Shown in pieces: positions 7,778 to 16,096 of a stretch of 64,000 bases of DNA. A program made the position numbers and the translations under genes. Below the pieces are notes generated by a model. The model was not told where the DNA came from and ran no database searches. It was given only the letters and a program-made list of their open reading frames with translations. This stretch comes from Neisseria mucosa (GTDB taxonomy: Bacteria; Pseudomonadota; Gammaproteobacteria; Burkholderiales; Neisseriaceae): positions 1,984,001-2,048,000 of the forward strand of contig CP028150.1 of the NCBI GenBank assembly GCA_003028315.1, given 5' to 3'. Numbering within the stretch: position 1 is the first letter of the stretch; each line of letters begins with the position of its first letter.

Positions 7778-10570
7778 ATGACCGATTACAGCAAAACCGT
7801 AAACCTGCTCGAAAGCCCGTTTCCGATGCGTGGCAACCTCGCCAAGCGCGAGCCTGCGTGGCTGAAAAGCTGGTACGAGCACAAACGCTATCAAAAACTG
7901 CGCGAAATCGCCAAAGGCCGTCCGAAATTCATCCTGCACGACGGCCCGCCGTATGCCAACGGCGACATCCACATCGGTCATGCCGTCAACAAAATCCTCA
8001 AAGACATCATTATCCGCAGCAAAACCCAAGCCGGCTTCGACGCACCTTATGTGCCGGGCTGGGATTGCCACGGCCTGCCCATCGAAGTGATGGTGGAAAA
8101 GCTGCACGGCAAAGACATGCCCAAAGCGCGTTTCCGCGAATTGTGCCGAGAATATGCCGCCGAACAGGTTGCCCGCCAGAAAAAAGACTTCATCCGTCTG
8201 GGCGTGTTGGGCGACTGGGACAACCCCTACCTGACCATGGATTTCAAAACTGAGGCAGATACCGTGCGTATGCTCGGCGAAATCTACAAATCGGGCTATC
8301 TCTACCGCGGTGCGAAACCGGTTCAGTTCTGCTTGGACTGCGGCTCTTCGCTGGCGGAAGCAGAAGTGGAATACAAAGACAAAGTATCTCCTGCGATTGA
8401 CGTTGCCTATCCGTTTAAAGACACCGCCGCGCTTGCCGCCGCATTCGGTTTGGCAGGCATCGAAGGTAAAGCGTTTGCCGTTATCTGGACGACCACGCCT
8501 TGGACGCTGCCTGCGAGCCAAGCCGTATCTGCGGGTGCGGACGTGGTGTATCAATTAATCGATACGCCCAAAGGCAAATTGGTGCTGGCGAAAGATTTGG
8601 CAGAAGACGCGCTCAAACGCTACGGTTTTGCTTCAGACGACCTCAACGTCCTCGCGGAAACCACCGGCGACAAGCTGGAAAACCTGCACATGAATCATCC
8701 GTTCCTCGAACGCGATATTCCCATGCTCAACGGCGAACACGTTACCACCGACGCCGGTACGGGCTTGGTGCACACCGCCCCCGCGCACGGTTTGGAAGAC
8801 TACGCCGTCTGCAACAAATACGGTATCGAGCTTTACAACCCCGTCAACGCCGAAGGCAAATACATCAGCGAAACGCCGCGCGTCGCAGGCATGAGCGTTT
8901 GGGAAGCGAATCCCGTCATCCTGCAATGGCTGGAAGAAACCGGCAACCTCTTGGCAAGCAGCAAAATCGAACACAGCTACGCCCACTGCTGGCGCCACAA
9001 AACCCCGCTGATTTACCGCGCGACAGGCCAATGGTTTATCGGCATGGACAAAGCCGGAAGCGACGGCAAAACCCTGCGCGACAAAGCCATCAAAGCCGTG
9101 GACGACACCGAATTCTTCCCGTCTTGGGGTCGCGCGCGCCTCGAAGCCATGATCGAAGGCCGCCCCGACTGGGTCGTTTCGCGCCAACGCTATTGGGGCA
9201 CGCCGATGACCTTCTTCGTCCACAAAGAAACGGGCGAGCTGCATCCGAACTCCGCCGAACTTTTGGAGAAAGTAGCACAACGTATCGAAGAAAAAGGCAT
9301 CGAAGCATGGTTCTCACTCGATAAAAGCGAATTGTTAAGCGCAGAAGACTGCGAAAACTACGACAAACTTTCCGACACGATGGACGTATGGTTCGACTCC
9401 GGTTCGACCCATTACTCCGTCTTGAAACAGCGCGAAGAATTGGACTGGCCTGCCGACCTCTACCTCGAAGGCAGCGACCAACACCGCGGCTGGTTCCAAT
9501 CCTCCATGCTGACCGGCTGCGCCTCATCCATGGGACGCGCCCCGTACAAACAGCTTCTGACCCACGGTTTCGTGGTTGACCAAAACGGCCGCAAAATGTC
9601 GAAATCCATCGGCAACGTCGTCGCGCCGCAAGAAGTCTATAACGAATTCGGCGCCGACATCCTGCGCCTGTGGGCGGCATCCACCGATTACAGCGGCGAA
9701 TTGGCGATTTCCAAAGAAATCCTCAAACGCGTCACCGAAAGCTACCGCCGCATCCGCAACACCTTGAGCTTCCTGTTTGCCAACCTCAGTGATTTCGACC
9801 CGTTTGAACACGCCGTACCGCAAGCGGACATGGTCGAAATCGACCGCTACGCCTTAGTGTTGGCGCGCCAACTGCAAGAGCGTTTGGCGGGTGACTACTA
9901 TCCACGCTACGCCTTCCACTTCGCCGTGAAAGACATCGTCGCCTTCTGTTCGGAAGACTTGGGCGCGTTCTACCTCGACATCCTGAAAGACCGCCTCTAC
10001 ACCACCCAAGCCGACAGCCACGCCCGCCGCAGCGCGCAAACCGCCCTGTACCACATCACGCGCAGCCTGGTTCTCTTGATTGCACCGATTTTGTGCTTCA
10101 CCGGCGAAGAAGCATGGGACATCATCGGCGGCGGCGAAGAAGACAGCGTCCTCTTCCACACCTGGCACGAGTTCCCGCCCATCAACGAAAAAGCCGAAGC
10201 CGAACTGGTGAAAAAATGGACGGCAGTCCGCGAAGCCCGCGAAGCCGTAACCGCCGCCATCGAGCCTTTGCGCGCCGACAAAACCGTCGGTTCGTCCTTG
10301 CAGGCAGAAGCCGAAATCACCGCACCGGAAGCCACCGCCGACTACCTGAACGCCTTGGGCGAAGAATTGCGCTTTGCCCTCTTGGTGTCCAAAGCCGAAG
10401 TCAAAACCGGCAGCGAACTTGCCGTTACCGCCAAAGCCAGCGACGGCGAAAAATGCGAACGCTGCTGGCACTACACCCACGACATCGGCACAGTCGCAGG
10501 TCATGAAACCATCTGCAAACGTTGCGCCGAGAATGTGGACGGCAAAGGCGAAGAACGGCATTACGCTTAA
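7778..10570 (+). CDS. ileS: Isoleucyl-tRNA synthetase
   Basis: A class I aminoacyl-tRNA synthetase of 930 residues that charges tRNA-Ile in the cytoplasm. The HIGH motif is at residues 65-68 within GPPYANGDIHIGHAVNKILK, and the KMSKS motif is at about 606-610 (GRKMSKSIGNVV). The CP1 editing domain includes IWTTTPWTLPASQA and GTGLVHTAPAHG with the editing Asp region. The C-terminus has two CxxC pairs (CERCWHY and CKRCAE) that bind zinc in the bacterial type. Length fits E. coli IleS (938). A DUS hairpin lies in the leader; a double DUS hairpin separates the gene from convergent miaB. Confidence 0.98.
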   Translation: MTDYSKTVNLLESPFPMRGNLAKREPAWLKSWYEHKRYQKLREIAKGRPKFILHDGPPYANGDIHIGHAVNKILKDIIIRSKTQAGFDAPYVPGWDCHGLPIEVMVEKLHGKDMPKARFRELCREYAAEQVARQKKDFIRLGVLGDWDNPYLTMDFKTEADTVRMLGEIYKSGYLYRGAKPVQFCLDCGSSLAEAEVEYKDKVSPAIDVAYPFKDTAALAAAFGLAGIEGKAFAVIWTTTPWTLPASQAVSAGADVVYQLIDTPKGKLVLAKDLAEDALKRYGFASDDLNVLAETTGDKLENLHMNHPFLERDIPMLNGEHVTTDAGTGLVHTAPAHGLEDYAVCNKYGIELYNPVNAEGKYISETPRVAGMSVWEANPVILQWLEETGNLLASSKIEHSYAHCWRHKTPLIYRATGQWFIGMDKAGSDGKTLRDKAIKAVDDTEFFPSWGRARLEAMIEGRPDWVVSRQRYWGTPMTFFVHKETGELHPNSAELLEKVAQRIEEKGIEAWFSLDKSELLSAEDCENYDKLSDTMDVWFDSGSTHYSVLKQREELDWPADLYLEGSDQHRGWFQSSMLTGCASSMGRAPYKQLLTHGFVVDQNGRKMSKSIGNVVAPQEVYNEFGADILRLWAASTDYSGELAISKEILKRVTESYRRIRNTLSFLFANLSDFDPFEHAVPQADMVEIDRYALVLARQLQERLAGDYYPRYAFHFAVKDIVAFCSEDLGAFYLDILKDRLYTTQADSHARRSAQTALYHITRSLVLLIAPILCFTGEEAWDIIGGGEEDSVLFHTWHEFPPINEKAEAELVKKWTAVREAREAVTAAIEPLRADKTVGSSLQAEAEITAPEATADYLNALGEELRFALLVSKAEVKTGSELAVTAKASDGEKCERCWHYTHDIGTVAGHETICKRCAENVDGKGEERHYA

Positions 10571-10746
10571 GTGCTGCCGACATTTGATTTTCGAAGTGGA
10601 TTTTTGTTTGAAAAGCGGCAAAATCAAGCTGGAAACCGCAGCAAGATTGGATACCTTGCGAGAATTTCCAACGCAGAAGATGCCGCTTTAAGAACAAAAA
10701 GATACAGAAATTATTGAATATCGACAGACTCTCAGGTCGTCTGAAA

Positions 10747-10790
10747 AAAGGTCGTCTGAAAACCAAGATACAGGTTTTCAGACGACCTTT
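10747..10790. terminator. Inverted DUS pair between convergent ileS and miaB
   Basis: AAGGTCGTCTGAAAACC pairs with GGTTTTCAGACGACCTT. A third DUS copy in direct orientation precedes it at about 10734. It can act on both converging transcripts. Confidence 0.7.
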
Positions 10791-10807
10791 GCTATGGCGG
10801 AACGGCT

Positions 10808-12136
10808 TTACGCTTCGACCGGTTTGCCGCGCAGGGAGAAGGTGTAGGCTTCGGTGATTTCCAAATCGATCATTTGGTTGATCATATCGGGCGTGCCGGT
10901 GAAGTTGACCACGCGGTTGTTGGCGGTACGGGCTTGGAGCTGGTCGGGGTCTTTTTTGGAGATGCCTTCGACCAGACAGCGTTGTACGGTGCCGATCATG
11001 GTTTGGTTGATGCGGGCGGTTTCGGCTTCGATGACTTCGTTCAGGGCTTCGAGGCGGCGCACTTTTTCGGCGTGCGGGGTGTCGTCCGGCAGGTTGGCGG
11101 CAGGTGTACCGGGGCGCGGGCTGTAAATGAAGACGAAGCTCAAATCGAAGGCGATGTCTTTCACCAGCTTCAGGGTTTGCTCGAACTCGCGCTCAGTTTC
11201 ACCGGGGAAGCCGACGATGAAGTCGCTGCTCAGGCACAAGTCGGGGCGGATGGCGCGCAGTTTGCGGATGATGGATTTGTATTCCAAGGCGGTGTAACCG
11301 CGTTTCATCGCGCTCAATACGCGGTCGGAACCGCTTTGAATCGGCAGGTGCAGGTGCGACACCAGCTTGGGCAGGTCACGGTAGCACTCGATAATCGAGT
11401 CGGTAAACTCGCGCGGGTGACTGGTGGTGAAGCGCATACGCTCGATGCCGGGGATTTCGTGAACGATACGCAGCAGGGTGGCGAAGTCGCAGATTTCGCC
11501 GTCTTCCATTTCGCCGCGATAGGCGTTGACGTTTTGTCCCAAGAGGTTGATTTCTTTAACGCCTTGCTGGGCGAGGTTGGCAATTTCGGTCAAAACGTCG
11601 TTCAGCGGGCGGGAGAATTCTTCGCCGCGGGTGTAGGGGACGACGCAGAACGAGCAATATTTGGAACAGCCTTCCATGATGGACACGAATGCTGCGCCGC
11701 CTTCGACGCGGGCGGGCGGCAGGTGGTCGAATTTTTCGATTTCGGGGAAGGAAATATCGACTTGCGACAGGCCGCTGGTTTCTTTATCCACAATCATTTT
11801 GGGCAGGCGGTGCAGCGTTTGCGGGCCGAAGACGACGTCCACATAAGGCGCGCGTTTGATGATGTTTTCGCCTTCTTGGGAGGCGACGCAGCCGGCAACG
11901 CCGATGATGAGGTCGGGATTTTTTTCTTTGAGCGGGCGCACGCGGCCTAAGTCGGAGAACACTTTTTCCTGCGCTTTTTCGCGCACGGAGCAGGTGTTGA
12001 AGAGGATGATGTCGGCTTCGTCGGCTTCGGTCACTTGTTCGATGCCGCCGTTTTCTTCGGCGAGTACGGCAAGCATTTTTTCGCTGTCGTATTCGTTCAT
12101 TTGGCAGCCGAAGGTGCGGATAAATACTTTTTTCAT
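10808..12136 (-). CDS. miaB: tRNA-2-methylthio-N6-dimethylallyladenosine synthase
   Basis: MiaB is a radical SAM enzyme that adds the methylthio group to i6A37 in tRNAs. The N-terminal UPF0004 domain supplies cysteines for the second iron-sulfur cluster (IRTFGCQMNEYDSE, FNTCSVREKAQEK, VAGCVASQEG). The radical SAM CxxxCxxC is in MEGCSKYCSFCVVPYTRG. A C-terminal TRAM domain follows. I start it at 12136 (MKKVFIRTFGCQMNEYDS), giving 442 residues as in other bacteria; the frame is open to 12298 but that extension has no family match. Confidence 0.96.
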   Translation of the reverse strand: MKKVFIRTFGCQMNEYDSEKMLAVLAEENGGIEQVTEADEADIILFNTCSVREKAQEKVFSDLGRVRPLKEKNPDLIIGVAGCVASQEGENIIKRAPYVDVVFGPQTLHRLPKMIVDKETSGLSQVDISFPEIEKFDHLPPARVEGGAAFVSIMEGCSKYCSFCVVPYTRGEEFSRPLNDVLTEIANLAQQGVKEINLLGQNVNAYRGEMEDGEICDFATLLRIVHEIPGIERMRFTTSHPREFTDSIIECYRDLPKLVSHLHLPIQSGSDRVLSAMKRGYTALEYKSIIRKLRAIRPDLCLSSDFIVGFPGETEREFEQTLKLVKDIAFDLSFVFIYSPRPGTPAANLPDDTPHAEKVRRLEALNEVIEAETARINQTMIGTVQRCLVEGISKKDPDQLQARTANNRVVNFTGTPDMINQMIDLEITEAYTFSLRGKPVEA

Positions 12137-12339
12137 GGTTTGTGTCTTTCTCAGGTAGCCCGTAATTGCGGGGCTGATTGTTATGGAAATCTCGATTTCA
12201 GACGACCTTGAGGAAGGCTTGGCAGGTCGTCTGAAACACTGATTCGTCAGGGCGCAAAAATGCGCGGTTGCGCTGCTGCGGCTGCAACAGCCAACCACGC
12301 GGTGTGTGTTTGGGTCGTCTGAAACGGGCAGGCCGCGGC

Positions 12340-12747
12340 TTATTGCGCGTCTTGCTTAATCTCGTCGCGGACTTCTTTTTGCGCGGTAAAACGGGAGGCT
12401 TCGTCGTCGGTCAAAACCCATACTTCACGCACGAGGGCGTTGGTGTCGTTGTGTTTGAAGGCGATGGTTTTGCCGGTTTTGCTCGCCAGCCGCCCCATCG
12501 GGATGAAGCGGTCGTTTTCGTCGTGGATTTTGGTGAAACGGGTAATCTGCAGCTTGGCGGAATTGCCGTCGGCAAGGCCCAGCGTCAAGAGGCGCGTCCA
12601 TGAGAAGCCGCCACGGCTTACTTTCAGATAAGGCAGTTCGACCTGTTTCAAAACCGCCGCGTCCATATCGCTCGGCAGCTTGCGCTGGGCGGCGTAGGAG
12701 ACGGTGGAAACCAAAAGGGTAAGCATTAAAATGAATCCGCGTAACAT
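12340..12747 (-). CDS. Exported protein of unknown function
   Basis: The protein has 135 residues with a signal peptide (MLRGFILMLTLLVSTVSYAA, cut probably after YAA). The mature part, about 115 residues, begins QRKLPSDMDAAVLKQVELP and contains SRGGFSWTRLLTLGLADGNS; it looks like a small soluble periplasmic protein rich in beta structure. I do not recognise a characterised family. It is oriented with miaB but separated by about 200 bp that include DUS copies, so it may be transcribed on its own. The opposite-strand hemL starts 212 bp away. Confidence 0.7.
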   Translation of the reverse strand: MLRGFILMLTLLVSTVSYAAQRKLPSDMDAAVLKQVELPYLKVSRGGFSWTRLLTLGLADGNSAKLQITRFTKIHDENDRFIPMGRLASKTGKTIAFKHNDTNALVREVWVLTDDEASRFTAQKEVRDEIKQDAQ

Positions 12748-12959
12748 GATGTTTTCTTTATGGTATAAATGGGTGCGGATTATAGCACAAACGCTTCAAA
12801 TATGAACAGAGTGATTGTTTTTACAGAACAATTTTCATTTTCAGATACGGCGTTGCGCCGTGGCGGTTTGGGCTTTCGGGGTCGTCTGAAACGGCTGGCG
12901 CGGGCAATCTGATGATAAAATACCGCTTATTTTTCAGACGACCTCAGAAAGAACCCGCT

Positions 12960-14243
12960 ATGAACCGTAACGAAATCCTGTTTGACCGCGCCAAAGCCAT
13001 CATCCCCGGCGGCGTGAATTCCCCCGTCCGCGCATTCGGCAGCGTCGGCGGCGTGCCGCGCTTCATCAAAAAAGCCGAAGGCGCGTATGTTTGGGACGAA
13101 AACGGCACGCGCTACACCGATTACGTCGGTTCGTGGGGGCCTGCGATTGTCGGACACGCGCACCCCGAAGTCATCGAAGCCGTGCGTGAAGCCGCGTTGG
13201 ACGGTTTGTCGTTCGGCGCGCCCACCGAAGGCGAAATCGTCATCGCCGAAGAAATCGCTAAAATCATGCCGTCCGTCGAACGGCTGCGCCTCGTCAGCTC
13301 CGGCACCGAAGCGACCATGACCGCCATCCGCCTCGCACGTGGCTTTACCGGACGCGACAAAATCATCAAATTCGAAGGCTGCTACCACGGCCATTCCGAC
13401 AGCCTGCTCGTCAAAGCCGGCAGCGGCCTGCTCACCTTCGGCAACCCGTCTTCCGCAGGCGTTCCCGCCGACTTTACCAAACACACCTTAGTCCTCGAAT
13501 ACAACAACACCGCCCAACTCGAAGAAGCGTTCGCCCGCAACGGCGACGAAATCGCCTGCGTCATCCTCGAACCCTTCGTCGGCAATATGAACCTGGTCCG
13601 CCCGACCGAGGCTTTCGTCAAAGCCCTGCGCGAATTGACCGAAAAACACGGCGCCGTGTTGATTTACGACGAAGTGATGACCGGCTTTCGCGTCGCGCTC
13701 GGCGGCGCGCAGTCGCTGCACGGCATCACGCCCGACCTGACCACGATGGGCAAAGTCATCGGCGGCGGTATGCCGCTTGCCGCGTTCGGCGGACGCAAAG
13801 ACATCATGGAATGCATTTCCCCGCTAGGCGGCGTGTATCAGGCAGGTACATTATCAGGCAACCCGATTGCCGTCGCCGCCGGCTTGAAAACGCTTGAAAT
13901 CATCCAGCGCGAAGGCTTCTACGAAAACCTGACCGCCTTGACCCGCCGCCTCGCCGACGGGCTTGCCGCCTCCGCCAAAGCGCACGGCATCGAGTTCACC
14001 GCCGACAGCGTGGGCGGTATGTTCGGCCTGTATTTCGCCGCCCATGCCCCGCAAAACTACGGCGACATGGCGCGTTCCAATATCGACGCCTTCAAACGCT
14101 TCTTCCACGGCATGCTCGACCGCAACACCGCCTTCGGCCCGTCCGCCTACGAAGCAGGCTTCGTCTCCGCCGCGCACATGCCCGAGCTGATTGACGAAAC
14201 CATCGCCACCGCGCATCAAGTGTTTGCGGAAATGGCGAAATAA
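12960..14243 (+). CDS. hemL: Glutamate-1-semialdehyde 2,1-aminomutase
   Basis: HemL converts glutamate-1-semialdehyde to 5-aminolevulinate, the C5-pathway entry to haem. The protein has 427 residues counted from [20 protein letters not shown]. The PLP-binding lysine is K265 in [18 protein letters not shown], and the cofactor-contacting [18 protein letters not shown] and [11 protein letters not shown] are present. The frame is open back to 12912, but that part reads through DUS sequence and lacks homology. Immediately after the gene lies a long Correia element carrying the IHF-site insert. Confidence 0.97.
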
Positions 14244-14275
14244 GGCGAAGCGCATCCGCAGAAGCAGGTGTGATT

Positions 14276-14432
14276 TATAGTGGATTAAATTTAAATCAGG
14301 ACAAGGCGACGAAGCCGCAGACAGTACAGATAGTACGGAACCGATTCACTTGGTGCTTCAGCACCTTAGAGAATCGTTCTCTTTGAGCTAAGGCGAGGCA
14401 ACGCCGTACCGGTTTAAAGTTAATCCACTATA
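14276..14432. repeat. Long Correia repeat enclosed element with IHF-site insert (about 157 bp)
   Basis: It has the same termini as the short elements (TATAGTGGATTAAATTTAAA and TTAATCCACTATA). In the middle it carries the about 50-bp insert ACCGATTCACTTGGTGCTTC through TCTTTGAGCTAAGG, which in meningococci and gonococci includes an IHF-binding site. It starts 33 bp after the hemL stop. Confidence 0.92.
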
Positions 14433-14438
14433 CATAGC

Positions 14439-14482
14439 AAAGGTCGTCTGAAAACCTAGATTTAGGCTTTCAGACGACCTTT
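14439..14482. terminator. Inverted DUS pair between convergent hemL and the AEC transporter
   Basis: AAAGGTCGTCTGAAA pairs with a mirrored TTTCAGACGACCTTT; the tail is T-rich on both strands. Confidence 0.75.
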
Positions 14483-14499
14483 CTCTTTACCCTACCCTT

Positions 14500-15432
14500 T
14501 CAAACCATCGCTTGATACAACGCAATCATCAGCGGCATGGTGATGACGCACAGCAGCGTGGTGATGCCGTAAATCGCGCTGGCTTTACGGGCGTTCTGAC
14601 CATAAACCATCGCCATTTGGGTAACGGTGGATGCGGCGGGGCTGACGGTGGCGAGGAAGCTGATGAGGACGACGGTATCGCTGTGTCCGCCCAAGTGTGC
14701 AATGCCTAAAAGTTTGACAAACACCAGCAGAATCAGTGGGATAAGTATCAGACGTAGGAGGGCGACGAGGTAAATCCGTTTGGAGAGGACGATTTCTTTG
14801 AGCGGCAGCGAGGCAATCAATATTCCGGCAACGAGCATGGCGACCGGGCCTATCATGCCGCCGACGGTGGCGAGCGTGTTGTCGATGATGTGCGGCAGTT
14901 TGATTTGGAAGGCAAACATTAACACGCCGATAAAGATGGAAAGGATGTTGATGTTGGTCAGTACGGTTTTCCACGCAAGATTGCCGCGCCCGCAAAGCAG
15001 CAGGCGCAAGTGCGTCCAGAAAAGGAACATTTGGACGATGATAAAACCGCTGGTGTAAATCACCCATTGCGGTCCGAAAATGGACATCACCAGCGGGATG
15101 ATGAGGTTGCCGGAATTGGTGTAAACCGTGGCAGCGTGTTCGAGCGTGTCGAGCTTGAACAGGGTTTTGAAAAGCCTGCCCAGCGCAATCAGCAGGATAT
15201 GGAACACGACCGCCAAGGCAACCGAGAGTTTCAGTCCGTCAATGATATCGGGCGTGTTCTCGATTTGGAAGGCGTGAATCATTACCGACGGGCTGATGAG
15301 GTAGAGCGCGATGACGGAGAGTGTGCGGCTGTGTTCGGAATTCAGGAGCTTAAACTTCACCAACGCCATGCCCATCAGGACAATCAGGGTCAGCTCGGTG
15401 ATTTTGCCGGCAAGGAGCAGGGCGGTTTCCAT
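14500..15432 (-). CDS. AEC-family (auxin efflux carrier type) membrane transporter
   Basis: The protein has 310 residues and ten hydrophobic spans in two five-helix halves, as in the AEC family (MdcF, YfdV). Diagnostic pieces are the N-terminal MALVKFKLLNSEHSRTLS, the half-one motif TNSGNLIIPLV, and the half-two VSPAASTVTQMA followed by an Asn-rich loop and a final helix. In bacteria such carriers move malonate, malate or other small anions; the substrate cannot be told from sequence. It stands alone with its own upstream region. Confidence 0.85.
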   Translation of the reverse strand: METALLLAGKITELTLIVLMGMALVKFKLLNSEHSRTLSVIALYLISPSVMIHAFQIENTPDIIDGLKLSVALAVVFHILLIALGRLFKTLFKLDTLEHAATVYTNSGNLIIPLVMSIFGPQWVIYTSGFIIVQMFLFWTHLRLLLCGRGNLAWKTVLTNINILSIFIGVLMFAFQIKLPHIIDNTLATVGGMIGPVAMLVAGILIASLPLKEIVLSKRIYLVALLRLILIPLILLVFVKLLGIAHLGGHSDTVVLISFLATVSPAASTVTQMAMVYGQNARKASAIYGITTLLCVITMPLMIALYQAMV

Positions 15433-16096
15433 AGCTTATCCGTATCTGAATATAGAAAAGGAATTTTATAGCAAATCGCAGCTTTCGTTATCCATAAAGC
15501 CCCAGTTTTCCAAGCTATATCGCCATCACTATGCAGACTCCTATAAATAAAAAGCAAAAGGGTCGTCTGAAACCTATTTAAGCCTTATGCCAGAATACCA
15601 GAGCCTTGCCGACAACAAGTACATCATCCTCATACGCAAGAGAATTCTTTACAAAAATTAAAACATTTACTTGTAGTAGCAAAATGCCAAATGCATCCGA
15701 ATAATCAAATTAAAATACCGTTCGTCGCTTTTTCCCCACAAATTGATAAAAATAGAAATTTAAAATATTTTCTACCAAACAAGGTAATACCCATCAAAAA
15801 AACCCAAAAATCAAATTAAAATATCATATATTTCATATGCTTATTATTCTATTGCCATTTATTGCATCAAAATACATTTCAAAAAAATCGAAGAATACAG
15901 GCCTATGCGCCCCTGTTCCCACCATAAAAATTGACACAAGCCTTGATTTTTAATTTCGTACTTTTACAATATGCATTGAAACTTTTCTTGGCGATTATTA
16001 AGTTCCAGCCCGAAACGGCATAATCCTTTTACAGTTTACGGGGAGCCGCCGGAAAAGCATCAACGTCCTTACACCCACCATACAAAGGTAAAAAAC
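15433..16096. other. AT-rich intergenic region upstream of the adhesin gene
   Basis: No gene is seen. The segment is much richer in A and T than its neighbours, suggesting acquired DNA. It contains one DUS (about 15562), a TTGACA at 15931 and a TACAAT at 15965; their 28-bp spacing is too long for one promoter, and TTGATT at 15944 gives 15 bp instead. The TAAA tandem repeat that phase-varies meningococcal nadA is not present. AAAGG lies just before the adhesin ATG. Confidence 0.6.

Noticed and set aside
7598..8554. A 318-codon minus-strand frame over the start of ileS
   Set aside because: It is a shadow of the GC-rich third positions of ileS, with no family-like motifs.
10874..11950. A 358-codon plus-strand frame across miaB
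   Set aside because: It is antisense to miaB, whose radical SAM motifs are unmistakable; the shadow lacks any recognisable domain.
15433..16096. A TAAA-type phase-variation repeat upstream of the adhesin, as in meningococcal nadA
   Set aside because: I looked for tandem tetranucleotides in the whole gap and found none; only general AT richness.
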